Assembly: GCA_013360465.1 (NCBI GenBank)
Contig: JABWBO010000043.1
Coordinates: forward strand, 1 to 55,736
Origin: Anaerolineae bacterium
Lineage (GTDB): Bacteria; Chloroflexota; Anaerolineae; Aggregatilineales; Phototrophicaceae
Reading direction: 5' to 3'
Length of the DNA: 55,736 bases
Shown here: piece by piece, positions 36,360 through 45,224 of the stretch
How positions within the stretch are numbered: position 1 is the first letter of the stretch
How the letters are laid out: each line of letters opens with the position of its first letter
The notes under the pieces: generated by a model
Told to the model about the DNA's origin: nothing
What the model saw: only the letters and a program-made list of their open reading frames with translations
The model's database searches: none
Program-made: the position numbers and the translations under genes

Positions 36360-38015
36360 ATGGTGTATACCCTAGGCATTGACTTCGGTACGCTGTCGGG
36401 GCGCGCCGTGCTGGTCGATACCCGCGACGGGCGCGAGGTCGCGACGGCGGTCTTCGACTATCCGCACGGCGTCATCGACGATGTGCTGCCGGCGACCGGC
36501 AGACGCCTGCCGCCGGAATGGGCGCTCCAGCATCCGCAGGATTATCTCGACGTGTTCATCCAGACCGTCCCGGCTGCCCTGGCGCAGAGTGGGGTGGACC
36601 CGGCGGAAGTGGTGGGCATCGCCATCGACTTCACCGCCAGTAGCCCCATGCCCGCCAAGGCGGACGGCACGCCCCTGGCGTTTCTGGATCACCTCAAGGG
36701 CGAACCGCACGCCTACGTCAAGCTGTGGAAGCACCACGCCTCGCAGCCGCAGGCGGACAAGATCAACGCGGTGGCGCGAGCGCGCGGCGAATCCTGGCTG
36801 AAGCGCTACGGCGGCAAGTATTCCAGCGAGTGGTTCTTCAGCAAACTGCTGCAAATCCTGGAGGAAGCGCCGGCGGTCTATGCCGAGATCGACACTTTCA
36901 TCGAAGCGGCGGACTGGGTGATCTGGCAGTTGACAGGGGTTAAGACGCGCAACAAATGCACCGCCGGCTACAAGATGCTGGTGCAGGATGGCGATTACCC
37001 CTCGCGCGAGTATTTCGGCGCGCTGCATCCCGACTTCGCCGACGTGATCGCCCAGAAGGTCGGTCGGGAATTCGTGCCGCTCGGCGCGAATGTCGGCGGT
37101 CTGACGGACGCCTGGGCGGCGAAGCTCGGTCTGAAGCCGGGGATCGCCGTCGCCGTCGCCAACGTCGATGCGCACGTCACCGCGCCGGCGGTCAAGGCGA
37201 CTCAGGCGGGGGTGATGGTGATGATCATGGGCACCAGCACCTGTCACATCATGTCGGGTGACAAGCTTCAGGATGTCGAGGGCATGTGCGGCGTGGTCGA
37301 TGGCGGCATCGTGCCCGAACTCTATGGTTACGAGGCAGGGCAGAGCGGCGTCGGTGACATCTTCGCCTGGTTCGTCGATAACGCTGTGCCGCCGGAAACT
37401 CACGAGGCGGCGAAGGCGGCGGGCGAGAACCTGCACAGCTATCTGGAAAAAGAGGCGGCGAAGCAGAAGGTCGGCGAACACGGGCTGATCGCCCTTGACT
37501 GGTGGAACGGCAACCGCTCGACCCTGGTCGATACCGAGCTGAGCGGCTTGATCGTCGGCATGACGCTGGCGACTCGCGCGCCGGAAATCTATCGTGCGCT
37601 GATCGAGGCGACGGCGTACGGCACGCGCGAGATCATCGAAGCCTTCGAGGCGCGCGGCGTGGAAGTCAAGGAGCTGGTCGCGGCGGGCGGTTTGCCGGAA
37701 AAGAACGCACTGCTGCGCCAGATCTACGCCGACGTGACCGGGCGCACCCTCAAGCTGTCCGGCTCGGCGCAGGCTCCCGCGTTGGGCGCGGCGATGCACG
37801 CGGCGGTGGCGGCGGGCGTCTACCCGGATATCCACGCGGCGGCGGAGAAGATGGGCAAGCTGAAGGACGAGGTCGTGACGCCCATCCCGGAAAATCAGCA
37901 GGTCTACGATGCGCTGTACGCCGAATACAAGACTCTGTATGGCTACTTCGGGCGCGGCGCGAACGACGTGATGAAGCGCCTGAAGAAGATTCGCAACAAG
38001 GCGCTTGGAGAATAA
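36360..38015 (+). CDS. araB: ribulokinase (FGGY family)
   Basis: 551 residues, as for AraB. N-terminal GIDFGTLSGRAVLVD and the ribulokinase-specific AIDFTASSPMPA region are followed by WKHHASQPQADKIN. The second FGGY domain has GTSTCHIM and VAAGGLPEKNALLRQIYAD. Role: ATP-dependent phosphorylation of L-ribulose to L-ribulose-5-phosphate, the second step of L-arabinose breakdown. GAGGAGG is 9 bases upstream of the ATG. It is followed by araD at 4 bases, so the two are cotranscribed. Confidence 0.95.
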   Translation: MVYTLGIDFGTLSGRAVLVDTRDGREVATAVFDYPHGVIDDVLPATGRRLPPEWALQHPQDYLDVFIQTVPAALAQSGVDPAEVVGIAIDFTASSPMPAKADGTPLAFLDHLKGEPHAYVKLWKHHASQPQADKINAVARARGESWLKRYGGKYSSEWFFSKLLQILEEAPAVYAEIDTFIEAADWVIWQLTGVKTRNKCTAGYKMLVQDGDYPSREYFGALHPDFADVIAQKVGREFVPLGANVGGLTDAWAAKLGLKPGIAVAVANVDAHVTAPAVKATQAGVMVMIMGTSTCHIMSGDKLQDVEGMCGVVDGGIVPELYGYEAGQSGVGDIFAWFVDNAVPPETHEAAKAAGENLHSYLEKEAAKQKVGEHGLIALDWWNGNRSTLVDTELSGLIVGMTLATRAPEIYRALIEATAYGTREIIEAFEARGVEVKELVAAGGLPEKNALLRQIYADVTGRTLKLSGSAQAPALGAAMHAAVAAGVYPDIHAAAEKMGKLKDEVVTPIPENQQVYDALYAEYKTLYGYFGRGANDVMKRLKKIRNKALGE

Positions 38016-38018
38016 GCC

Positions 38019-38669
38019 ATGCTTCTGGAACATCTGAGAGAAGAGGTCTGCGCGCTGCATGCCGAGCTGCCGCGCAACAACCTGGTCGCCTGGACGAGCG
38101 GCAACGTCAGCGGGCGCGACCCGGAGACCAACCTGGTGGTGATCAAGCCGAGCGGCGTGACCTTCGACAAGCTGACGCCGGAGAACATGGTGGTGGTGGA
38201 TATCGACGGCAAGATCGTCGAGGGCAGCTATAAAGCCTCGTCGGATACCGCCTCGCACTGCTACATCTACCGGCACATGCCGCAGGTCTACGGCGTCGTC
38301 CACACGCATTCGCGCTACGCGGCGGCGTTCGCCGTCGTCGGCAAGCCGATTCCCTGCGTGACGACGGCGATGGGCGATGAATTCGGCGGACCGATCCCGC
38401 TGGGCGGCTTTGCGCTGATCGGCGGCGAGCAGATCGGGCAGGTGGTGGTCGAGACGCTCAAGGACAGCCGCAGCCCGGCGTGTCTGCTGCAAAATCACGG
38501 CGTCTTCAGCACCGGCAGGAACGCCGAAACGGCGGTCAAGGCGGCGGTGATGACCGAAGACAATGCGGCGATTGCCTGGCTGGCGATGCAGATCGGCACG
38601 CCGATCCCCATCGCTCAGGCGGACATTGACAGGCTTTTCGACCGCTACCAGAACGTTTACGGACAGTAA
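38019..38669 (+). CDS. araD: L-ribulose-5-phosphate 4-epimerase
   Basis: 216 residues, the class II aldolase fold. Conserved segments: WTSGNVSGRD (phosphate), KPSGV, YKASSDTASH, the zinc ligands in VVHTHSRYAAAFA and NHGVF, and a C-terminal RYQNVYGQ. This set matches AraD rather than fuculose-1-phosphate aldolase, and the ribulokinase neighbour supports the call. It converts L-ribulose-5-phosphate to D-xylulose-5-phosphate, which enters the pentose phosphate pathway. Fuculose aldolase remains an alternative. Confidence 0.9.
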   Translation: MLLEHLREEVCALHAELPRNNLVAWTSGNVSGRDPETNLVVIKPSGVTFDKLTPENMVVVDIDGKIVEGSYKASSDTASHCYIYRHMPQVYGVVHTHSRYAAAFAVVGKPIPCVTTAMGDEFGGPIPLGGFALIGGEQIGQVVVETLKDSRSPACLLQNHGVFSTGRNAETAVKAAVMTEDNAAIAWLAMQIGTPIPIAQADIDRLFDRYQNVYGQ

Positions 38670-38680
38670 ACGGATAGTGG

Positions 38681-39715
38681 ATGGATAAGGCGATGGCAGA
38701 GGGCGGGCGTGCGCGGCGCGTGACGATGCTGGATGTGGCGGAGGCGGCTGGCGTGTCTTACCAGACCGTCTCGCGCGTCATCAATCATCATCCGAGCGTC
38801 AAGCCGGAGACGCGCGCCCGCGTCCTGGACCTGATCCAGCAGTTGAATTACCGCCCCGACCGCGCCGCCCGCAGCCTCGCCGCCCACCGTTCGTGGACGC
38901 TGGCGGTCATCAGCTGCGGCATCGAGTTCTACGGACCGATGCAGATGCTCATCAACATTGAGCATTCGGCGCGCGTGGCGGGTTATGACGTGCTGAACGC
39001 CAACCTGGGGCTGCACCAGGAAGTCAGTCTGCACTCGGCGCTGGACCGGTTGTTCTCCTGGCGGGTGGATGGCGCGCTGCTGATCGCCTCGGTGGCGGCG
39101 CAGAGCGCCGAACACGTCATCGAGCAGTTAAGCGGCGCGCCGCTGATCCTGATCGACACCGCCTATGGATCATCTGCGCCGTCGGTGATCATCGATCAGC
39201 ATGCCGGAGGAGTCGCCGCCGCGCGTCACCTGGTCGATCTGGGACACCGCGACATCGCCCTGATCTGCGGACCCGATGACTGGTACGGCGCATTGACCCG
39301 CCGCGAGGGCTGGATCGCCGGACTGCGCGACGCCGGGATCACCCCGGCGCTGATCGAGGCGGGCGACTGGACCCCTGCCAGCGGCTATCAGGCAGCGACG
39401 CGCATCCTTGATGCCGATGTACGCTGCACGGGACTGCTGGTCGGCAATGATGCGATGGCGCTGGGGGCGATCAGCGCCATGAAGGCGCGCGGGCTTGCCG
39501 TGCCGGGCGATGTCTCCGTCACCGGGTTTGACGACATGCCGGAGTCGGCATATTTTGACCCTCCCCTGACGACCGTCGCGCAGGATTTCCCCGAGCTGGG
39601 ACGGCAGGGGATGGCATACCTCATCGATCTGATCGGCGACCCGGAAGCCGCCAACGGGCAGCGCCTGATCCCGCCGCGCCTGGTGGTGCGCGCCAGCACC
39701 GCCGCCTGCGCCTGA
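38681..39715 (+). CDS. LacI family repressor, lac-type recognition helix
   Basis: 344 residues. The DNA-binding domain (RRVTMLDVAEAAGVSYQTVS) has Tyr27, Gln28 and Arg32 at the positions of E. coli LacI Tyr17, Gln18 and Arg22, the specificity residues of that helix. The hinge has Leu66 (ARSLAA), matching LacI Leu56. The rest is a sugar-binding fold (GGVAAARHLVDLGHRDIA, RREGWIAGL, VPGDVSVTGFDDMPES). Last gene of the Gfo-araB-araD operon, so it is likely autoregulated through the palindrome at 35200-35215, with 45209-45224 as its second target. The inducer is presumably arabinose or an arabinose-containing sugar. Confidence 0.95.
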   Translation: MDKAMAEGGRARRVTMLDVAEAAGVSYQTVSRVINHHPSVKPETRARVLDLIQQLNYRPDRAARSLAAHRSWTLAVISCGIEFYGPMQMLINIEHSARVAGYDVLNANLGLHQEVSLHSALDRLFSWRVDGALLIASVAAQSAEHVIEQLSGAPLILIDTAYGSSAPSVIIDQHAGGVAAARHLVDLGHRDIALICGPDDWYGALTRREGWIAGLRDAGITPALIEAGDWTPASGYQAATRILDADVRCTGLLVGNDAMALGAISAMKARGLAVPGDVSVTGFDDMPESAYFDPPLTTVAQDFPELGRQGMAYLIDLIGDPEAANGQRLIPPRLVVRASTAACA

Positions 39716-39717
39716 GT

Positions 39718-40596
39718 CTATTTCATGCCTGTACCGGTCGCCGCCAAGCCCTCCATCACCTGACGACGGAGGAACAGGAACAGCAGGATGATGGGGATCG
39801 TCGCGAGCGTCGATCCCGCCATGACCAGGTCATACTGCGCGCGGTACTGGTTGACCAAGCGCGAGACGCCCACCGCCAACGGCATGTTCTCTGCCTGGCG
39901 AAAGACGATCAGGGGCCAGAGCAGATTGTTCCAGTATTCCAGCGAAAAAAGGATGAACAGAGTCGCGATGGCGGGGCGGGCGTTTGGCAGCACAATCGAC
40001 CAGAAGATCTGATACTCATTTGCCCCATCGACTCGCGCAGCGTTCAGCAGTTCGTCGTCAATGGACAGCATATACTGCCGGACGAAGAAGATGCCAATTG
40101 GGGATGCCGCAATGGGGATGATGGCGCCCCAGTAGCTTTCCACCATGCCGAGCTGAATGATCATCAGGAACAGCGACACGATCAGCAGATGGAAGGGGAT
40201 CATCTGCGAGACCAGGATGAGGACAAACAGCAGGTTGCGCCCCCGAAATCGGAATTTGGCGAGGGCATAGCCTCCGGTTGTGCATAGAAACAGCGCTGTG
40301 ATAGCAAAACCGCCTGTCTGTAGAACGGAATTCAGCATCCAGCGCCCGAAAGGTTCTTCCTCGAAGAGGGTGCGGTAGCTGTCCAACGACAGCACTGATG
40401 GGAACACATCAAACGCATCGACGAAGATGCGCCCTTCAGGTCGCAGCGAGCTGATCACCATCCAGTACAACGGGAAGACAAACGCGACAGCCAGCATCAC
40501 AAAGAATAGCGTCATCAGGATCTTGCTGACGATAATGCGCGGTTTCTTGCGTGGTTTGGCACTCAGAATCGCGGTGTCGGAAGCGCGTGCAGCCAT
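39718..40596 (-). CDS. sugar ABC transporter permease (MalG-like)
   Basis: 292 residues, six predicted membrane helices, first helix after a basic cytoplasmic stretch (KKPRIIVSKILMTLFF). The EAA loop has EYQIFWSIVLPNARPAIAT, the contact site for the ATPase. Family: binding-protein-dependent transport system inner membrane component, CUT1 type. It is the last gene of a three-gene operon with the second permease (5 bases apart) and the binding protein. No ATPase gene is in this operon, so a shared MsmK/MalK-type ATPase from elsewhere is likely needed. Confidence 0.93.
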   Translation of the reverse strand: MAARASDTAILSAKPRKKPRIIVSKILMTLFFVMLAVAFVFPLYWMVISSLRPEGRIFVDAFDVFPSVLSLDSYRTLFEEEPFGRWMLNSVLQTGGFAITALFLCTTGGYALAKFRFRGRNLLFVLILVSQMIPFHLLIVSLFLMIIQLGMVESYWGAIIPIAASPIGIFFVRQYMLSIDDELLNAARVDGANEYQIFWSIVLPNARPAIATLFILFSLEYWNNLLWPLIVFRQAENMPLAVGVSRLVNQYRAQYDLVMAGSTLATIPIILLFLFLRRQVMEGLAATGTGMK

Positions 40597-40601
40597 CAGC
40601 C

Positions 40602-41501
40602 TTAGTCCTCTTGCCTAAACACGCCAAAGAAGCGGAACTGGATGAGCGAGAAAACGAAGATGATGGCGGCAAGGATCACGCCCATTGCGGCAGCCGTGCC
40701 GAAGTTGAACGAGGTAAACGCGGTACGGTAGATTAACAGCGCCATAGAGAGTGCGCTGTCGCCAGGTCCACCGCCGCCGTTGTAGACGATGAAAGGTTCG
40801 ACAAACACCTGGTAGCCGCCAATAATGCTGAGGACCACGACGAAGAGGGTCGTGGGACGAAGCAGGGGCAGTGTAATGCTCCAGAATAACTGAAAGACGT
40901 TCGCCCCATCGATGGTGGCGGCTTCGTAAAGCTCGCGGGGGATGTTGACAAGCCCGGAGTTGAAGTACAGGATGTTGATGCCGGTCCAGCGCCAGGTGGC
41001 GACCACAATAAGAGAGGGGAGCGCGAGGTCCGCAATTTCCAGCCATCGCAGCGGGCGCACTCCCAGGGTTGCTTCCAGGAAAAGGTTGATGAATCCATTT
41101 TCAGCCAGCATCAGACGGAAGATCGTCCCGGTGACGACCAGCGAAGTCAGCGCCGGCAGGAAGAGCAGCGTTCTGAAGACTGTACTCTGGACAACTCGCC
41201 CAGAGTCGAGCAGCACCGCCAGGATGAGGGGCAGCGGGATCAAAACTAACAGGGTGCCAAGCGTATAGGCAGTGGTATTGGTGAGCGCCTGGTTGAAGCG
41301 CACCAGGTCAAACACATTCTGATAGTTGGTCAGTCCCACCCACTCTTGACTTTGAATCCCCTGAAAGTTCTGGAAGCTCATGATCACGGCTGTGATCACC
41401 GGGTAAACCTTGAAGATCAGGAAGACAGTCATGAAGGGAAGCAGAAAAACGAACGGGACTACTTTCTTGTTATTCAGTATCGTGTAAACGGGCTTTAACA
41501 A
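40602..41501 (-). CDS. sugar ABC transporter permease (MalF/UgpA-like)
   Basis: 299 residues, six membrane helices (first: VVPFVFLLPFMTVFLIFKVY). The EAA-type loop is ANVFQLFWSITLPLLRPTTL. With the second permease it forms the CUT1 channel for an imported oligosaccharide or glycerol-type sugar. Transcribed after the binding protein gene with a gap of about 100 bases. Confidence 0.93.
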   Translation of the reverse strand: MLKPVYTILNNKKVVPFVFLLPFMTVFLIFKVYPVITAVIMSFQNFQGIQSQEWVGLTNYQNVFDLVRFNQALTNTTAYTLGTLLVLIPLPLILAVLLDSGRVVQSTVFRTLLFLPALTSLVVTGTIFRLMLAENGFINLFLEATLGVRPLRWLEIADLALPSLIVVATWRWTGINILYFNSGLVNIPRELYEAATIDGANVFQLFWSITLPLLRPTTLFVVVLSIIGGYQVFVEPFIVYNGGGGPGDSALSMALLIYRTAFTSFNFGTAAAMGVILAAIIFVFSLIQFRFFGVFRQED

Positions 41502-41603
41502 TTTGAATTTACCTCTGACACTAGAAATTCATTCCCATTCGAGAAGGCTGAAAGCGGGCATCGACAAGAGATACCCGCTTTCGATCAGCCAAAACCCTCA
41601 GCT

Positions 41604-42920
41604 TCAGCCGCCGACTTCAGCGCCCATCGCGCGAAGTTCTTCGACCGCAGCCGCCAGAACATCCGCCGGAGGGGCCTGGTTCTCGATCAGGTCATAGAGG
41701 GCGGTCGTCTGGAAGATCGTCGCAATCTCAGGATAGAACGGTCCCGTGTATTCAGGTGCCACGTTACCCAGCCCAGCCGCGATGTAGGTGAACGGAACTT
41801 CGCCCATGAAGTCATCCATCGCAATCAGCAGCGCGGGGTCTTCATAGACATCGGTGCGCATCGGATCGAAGCCCAGATCTGTCCACAGCGAAACATTCGC
41901 TTCGTAAGTCAGCTTGGCGAACGCCAGGAATTCCTTGGCGAGGTCAACCTTGGCAGGGTCAATCTGGTCGGTGATGACGGTGCCGGTCCCGCCGCCCATG
42001 GTTGTAGTATAACCACCTTCTTCAAAAACCGGCATTGGACGCACGACAGCGCTATCAGCAAGCGCACTGCCCATATCATCCGGGAAGCGGGTCATGTACC
42101 ACTGGGGCATCCAGAGTGAGGCGGTGCGACCTTCGATCAGGTCGGTGAAATGCTCTGGCGAGTGATGGTAACCGCTGGATGCCGCCCGCGCGATCCCATG
42201 CGTGTGTACAAGGTCCTGCAGGAACTGGAGCGCGGCAACATTCTCAGGGCTTTCGAGGATGATCTCACCGTCGGCGTTGTAGGTCCCGCCGCCCATCATG
42301 AGCATGAGCGCATAGGCGGAGAAGATGTCGGTCGTCTCGACGCTTGTCATGTAGACATCGGCTGACCCGTCACCATCAGTATCCTGCGTGACCTTCTTGC
42401 CGGCTTCCACATAGGCATCCCAGGTGGTCAGGGTATTGACATCGACACCCGCCGCCTCGAGGATTGCGGTGTTGTAGTACATCACGAACGAGCCGAGGTG
42501 GTAGTCAATACCGTAGTTATGTCCGCCTGCCGTGTAGGGAGCGAGGCGCGATTCGATGATGTCGCCCCGATAGGGATCGATAGCGGACTCCAGCGGGATG
42601 AAGTGGAGATCTCCCTTGGTGAAGGTGGCGAATTTCTTGATTTCCACGTCTGCGAGGTCCGGCGCGCCGATGCCGACGAGGAGTGCAGACAGCAGATTGT
42701 CATGCATCTGCGTATAGTCGATCTGCTCATAGGTGAGATTGATCGGGCGATCAGGATTGGCTTCATTCCAACGCTCTGCCTGATGCTGCATGAACAAGCC
42801 GTGACGGTCGACAAATACCCACAGGCTCAAATCGGTCGCATCCTGAGCCTGCGTCACGCTCGCCCCAAAAGTCGCTATGAGGATCGCAACGAGCAGAAAT
42901 AGTGATGTGCGTTTATTCAT
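41604..42920 (-). CDS. sugar ABC transporter substrate-binding protein (CUT1 type)
   Basis: 438 residues from ATG 42920, with GGAGG 6 bases upstream; the upstream in-frame start at 42941 is less likely. Signal peptide MNKRTSLFLLVAILIATFGA then SVTQAQD. Extracellular solute-binding fold of family 1: an early DLSLWVFVDRHGLFMQHQ segment, LVGIGAPDLADVEIKKF, and many aromatic residues typical of the sugar cleft. It begins the three-gene import operon. The palindrome GTTTATTAAAC next to a promoter at 43249-43209 suggests control by the divergent LacI gene. Ligand not known. Confidence 0.9.
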   Translation of the reverse strand: MNKRTSLFLLVAILIATFGASVTQAQDATDLSLWVFVDRHGLFMQHQAERWNEANPDRPINLTYEQIDYTQMHDNLLSALLVGIGAPDLADVEIKKFATFTKGDLHFIPLESAIDPYRGDIIESRLAPYTAGGHNYGIDYHLGSFVMYYNTAILEAAGVDVNTLTTWDAYVEAGKKVTQDTDGDGSADVYMTSVETTDIFSAYALMLMMGGGTYNADGEIILESPENVAALQFLQDLVHTHGIARAASSGYHHSPEHFTDLIEGRTASLWMPQWYMTRFPDDMGSALADSAVVRPMPVFEEGGYTTTMGGGTGTVITDQIDPAKVDLAKEFLAFAKLTYEANVSLWTDLGFDPMRTDVYEDPALLIAMDDFMGEVPFTYIAAGLGNVAPEYTGPFYPEIATIFQTTALYDLIENQAPPADVLAAAVEELRAMGAEVGG

Positions 42921-43208
42921 TTCAGCCTCCATCAGGATCATGTGCAGGTATCCAACAAGTGTTATTCGAAACAGGGTATGCGTGTATACTTCGATCTGCT
43001 CCCTTCTGCGGAGGACTCCGCTGTATGGCTCTCAGTCAGACAGGCTTCTTTCGGTTCGGAGTTCAAACCTCTGAACCATGTGGACGCGGACTTCACGCAC
43101 AAAGAGTCCAGCATCGGGGGATATGTCTGTTTCAGGATAGGTGTCACCAGCCAACAGGCTGCCGCGCATGGGAACTGTGGGAGGATAAGGCGCGAGTTCA
43201 CCAGGAAC

Positions 43209-43249
43209 GTTTAATAAACAATTCTGATGCTGGGCGTGGAAGTAAGCAA
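43209..43249 (-). promoter_or_regulatory. promoter and LacI-type palindrome, CUT1 transporter operon
   Basis: On the minus strand, -35 TTGCTT (43249-43244), 17-base spacer, -10 CAGAAT (43226-43221), then the perfect 11-mer palindrome GTTTATTAAAC (43219-43209) starting at about +1. It shares GTTTAnTRAAC with the site at 43375-43385. The region 42921-43412 (492 bases) otherwise shows no coding sequence; it is the divergent control region of the transporter and the regulator. Confidence 0.55.
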
Positions 43250-43362
43250 GAACGTTCGAAGATGGCAGGGCGGAAATCAACATAATCACATCTTTCAAAC
43301 AACCACTCAGCGACTAGACTATACTCCGTTCAGTCAGACATGTCAACTTGCTGTAAATTGGA

Positions 43363-43385
43363 TATAATCGCCTTGTTTAGTGAAC
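43363..43385 (+). promoter_or_regulatory. promoter and palindrome of the second LacI gene
   Basis: A perfect -10 TATAAT (43363-43368) with a weak -35 (ATGTCA, 43340-43345, spacer 17). The palindrome GTTTAGTGAAC (43375-43385, one mismatch) sits at about +1, as in the other operator sites of this window. Confidence 0.55.
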
Positions 43386-43412
43386 AGAATGATGCCGCTG
43401 AGGAGCGATCTG

Positions 43413-44423
43413 TTGACGAGATCAAGAGTCACCATGCGGGATGTTGCAGATGCCGCCAATGTGTCGGCGACAACGGTTTGGATGGTTGCCCACGGCAAAC
43501 CCGGTATTGCTCCAGAGACGGTCGGCAAGGTTCGGGCAGCCATGGACCGGCTGTCTTACGTTGCCAAGCCAGCGGAAACCGACGAGAAATCCGAGTCGGT
43601 TGGATTACTCATCGAGCAGTCCTCCATTCCTGCGATAAGCGATGTCTTCTATGGAGATGTCATTCGCGGCTTTCAGGCGGAAGCGGATCGCCTGGGTTAC
43701 CATATCCTTCTTTCGACATTTGATCGGGAGATACAGGATCTCAATCTGCTGGAGAAGGGTTTCGCTCACAGAGTCTCCGGATTGGTGGTCGCCAACGATG
43801 GCGATATCCATCCAGAGACGATTATCCAGCTCAAGATTCCCAACGTGCCCGTTGTCTTGATCGAGAGTTACATCGAAGGTCAGATGTTCCCCTGTGTGAT
43901 CGGGGATAACTACATCGCCGGCTATAAAATCGCGCGACATATGCTGGATCAGGGGCATCGCAAGATCGCAATACTCAAAGGTCCGAGCAAGTACAGCAGC
44001 CTGGTTGATCGATTTCGGGGTTGCTTAGCCGCCGTCGCCGAAGCGAACCTGCTGCCTGCTGCGGCGTGGATGCCCGATCCGGTATCGGGACATCCACTTA
44101 AAGGCTATGTCCAGATGAAGGAAATCCTGGCAATGCCGGAACGCCCAACCGCTGTGATCGCGGTAAGCGACAAGACTGCGTTTGGGGCGATGGAGGCGAT
44201 TCGCGAGGCAGGTTTGAACATTCCGGGCGATATCGCCGTTGGCAGCATCGATAACACGCTGGAAAGCGGCTACGCGCGACCACCGCTGACGACCGTTCAC
44301 ATCCCCAAGTACGAAATTGGCATACTTGCCATGCGCATCCTCGATCGTCAGATCAAGGGCGTAGACACCATCCCGGTCAAGAGCGTCGTCTACAGCGAAC
44401 TCATCAAACGTGAGTCTGGATAA
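43413..44423 (+). CDS. LacI family regulator with atypical recognition and hinge helices
   Basis: 336 residues from TTG 43413, which has AGGAG at 7-base spacing; longer in-frame starts (43380, 43389) lie next to the promoter palindrome. DNA-binding domain SRVTMRDVADAANVSATTVW: the specificity positions are Ala19, Thr20 and Met24, and the usual Ser-Arg-Val is Trp-Met-Val. The hinge that normally reads ARxL is replaced by YVAKPAETDEKSE, so the operator-intercalating Leu is absent. The sugar-binding domain is complete (GYKIARHMLDQGHRKIAIL, IPGDIAVGSIDNTLESG). It is divergent from the CUT1 transporter and probably controls it, perhaps with weak or altered DNA bending. Confidence 0.9.
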   Translation: MTRSRVTMRDVADAANVSATTVWMVAHGKPGIAPETVGKVRAAMDRLSYVAKPAETDEKSESVGLLIEQSSIPAISDVFYGDVIRGFQAEADRLGYHILLSTFDREIQDLNLLEKGFAHRVSGLVVANDGDIHPETIIQLKIPNVPVVLIESYIEGQMFPCVIGDNYIAGYKIARHMLDQGHRKIAILKGPSKYSSLVDRFRGCLAAVAEANLLPAAAWMPDPVSGHPLKGYVQMKEILAMPERPTAVIAVSDKTAFGAMEAIREAGLNIPGDIAVGSIDNTLESGYARPPLTTVHIPKYEIGILAMRILDRQIKGVDTIPVKSVVYSELIKRESG

Positions 44424-44444
44424 CGCCGCATAGAACGTACGCGG

Positions 44445-45008
44445 TCAGATGCGCCCCTTCATCACCGCCCACATGGCGACACTGATCACTGCCGCGCAGA
44501 CCAGCGCGTTCAGGTTCACCGCTGCCTGTGGGATGAACTGTCCGGTGCGCAGCAGGGTCAGTGCGACAGGCGCTCCCAGCGCGCCGACCACCGCCCCGGC
44601 GACGGAAATTTCAGCCGAATAGCGACCGAGCCGTCGTCCGCTGAGCCGCCGCGCCAGCGTGGCGATTGCCCCGCCCGCCGCTGCCCCAATGAAGAAGACG
44701 AACAGAAGGACGCCGAGGAGGCTGGCGATGGCGCCGGCGATGCCGGAGCCGACCAGGCTGACGGCGAACTGCACGGCATAGTCCGTGTGGGTCGCCTTGA
44801 AGAAGCGGTTTTCAGTGGCGCGAGCTTCCTCGCGTCCGATGTAGCCGGTCGGCGTGCGCGTGGCGCAGTACAGGCAGAGCAGGCGGTCGCTGCGGATGCT
44901 GCGCAGCATCGTCTCGTTGTCATCCGCGCCCCGACAGGGCTTGATCGGGCATCCGGCGGCGCGCTCTTCGCCGAGCGTCATGCCGCCGGCAGAGGAAGAA
45001 TCGGTCAT
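44445..45008 (-). CDS. membrane protein with N-terminal Cys pairs, function unknown
   Basis: 187 residues from ATG 45008 (MTDSSSAGGMTLGEE); longer in-frame starts exist upstream to 45176, but there the sequence looks like the control region of the next gene. Residues of about 20-55 have Cys pairs in GCPIKPCRGAD and LCLYCATRTPTGYI, resembling a zinc-ribbon. Four hydrophobic helices follow, with small residues (AVSLVGSGIAGAIASLLGVLLF, AAGGAIATLA). Could be a membrane protein with a small cytoplasmic metal-binding knuckle. Divergent from the isomerase gene. Confidence 0.55.
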   Translation of the reverse strand: MTDSSSAGGMTLGEERAAGCPIKPCRGADDNETMLRSIRSDRLLCLYCATRTPTGYIGREEARATENRFFKATHTDYAVQFAVSLVGSGIAGAIASLLGVLLFVFFIGAAAGGAIATLARRLSGRRLGRYSAEISVAGAVVGALGAPVALTLLRTGQFIPQAAVNLNALVCAAVISVAMWAVMKGRI

Positions 45009-45176
45009 GGTTGAGCAGTCCTCACGATCACGTCTTACGTTCACGGCAGGGGCAGGCGCTCCTGCTGTGAACCATTGTATCGCGATCTCGCCGTGCCTAT
45101 GCCGGGTCTGTTCTCGCCGGTATGATCTGCTGGAGCAGACGGCAGAAAACGCGCTTGTGCAATCTGCCGCATCCAT

Positions 45177-45224
45177 TTGACAGCGCCGCCATTTCGCGCT
45201 TTAATCGGTTGTGAGCGTTCACAA
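45177..45224 (+). promoter_or_regulatory. strong promoter with near-perfect lac-type operator, isomerase operon
   Basis: -35 TTGACA (45177-45182), 17-base spacer, -10 TTTAAT (45200-45205), then TTGTGAGCGTTCACAA (45209-45224). This differs from the symmetric lac operator core TTGTGAGCGCTCACAA by one base. A repressor there would cover the start of transcription (about 45212). Confidence 0.85.

Noticed and set aside
36372-38498. Minus-strand open frame of about 700 codons
   Set aside because: Antisense to araB and araD, which are clearly coding.
42902-43285. Several plus-strand open frames of 65-127 codons in the divergent control region
   Set aside because: No RBS or family, and the region holds promoters and operator palindromes.
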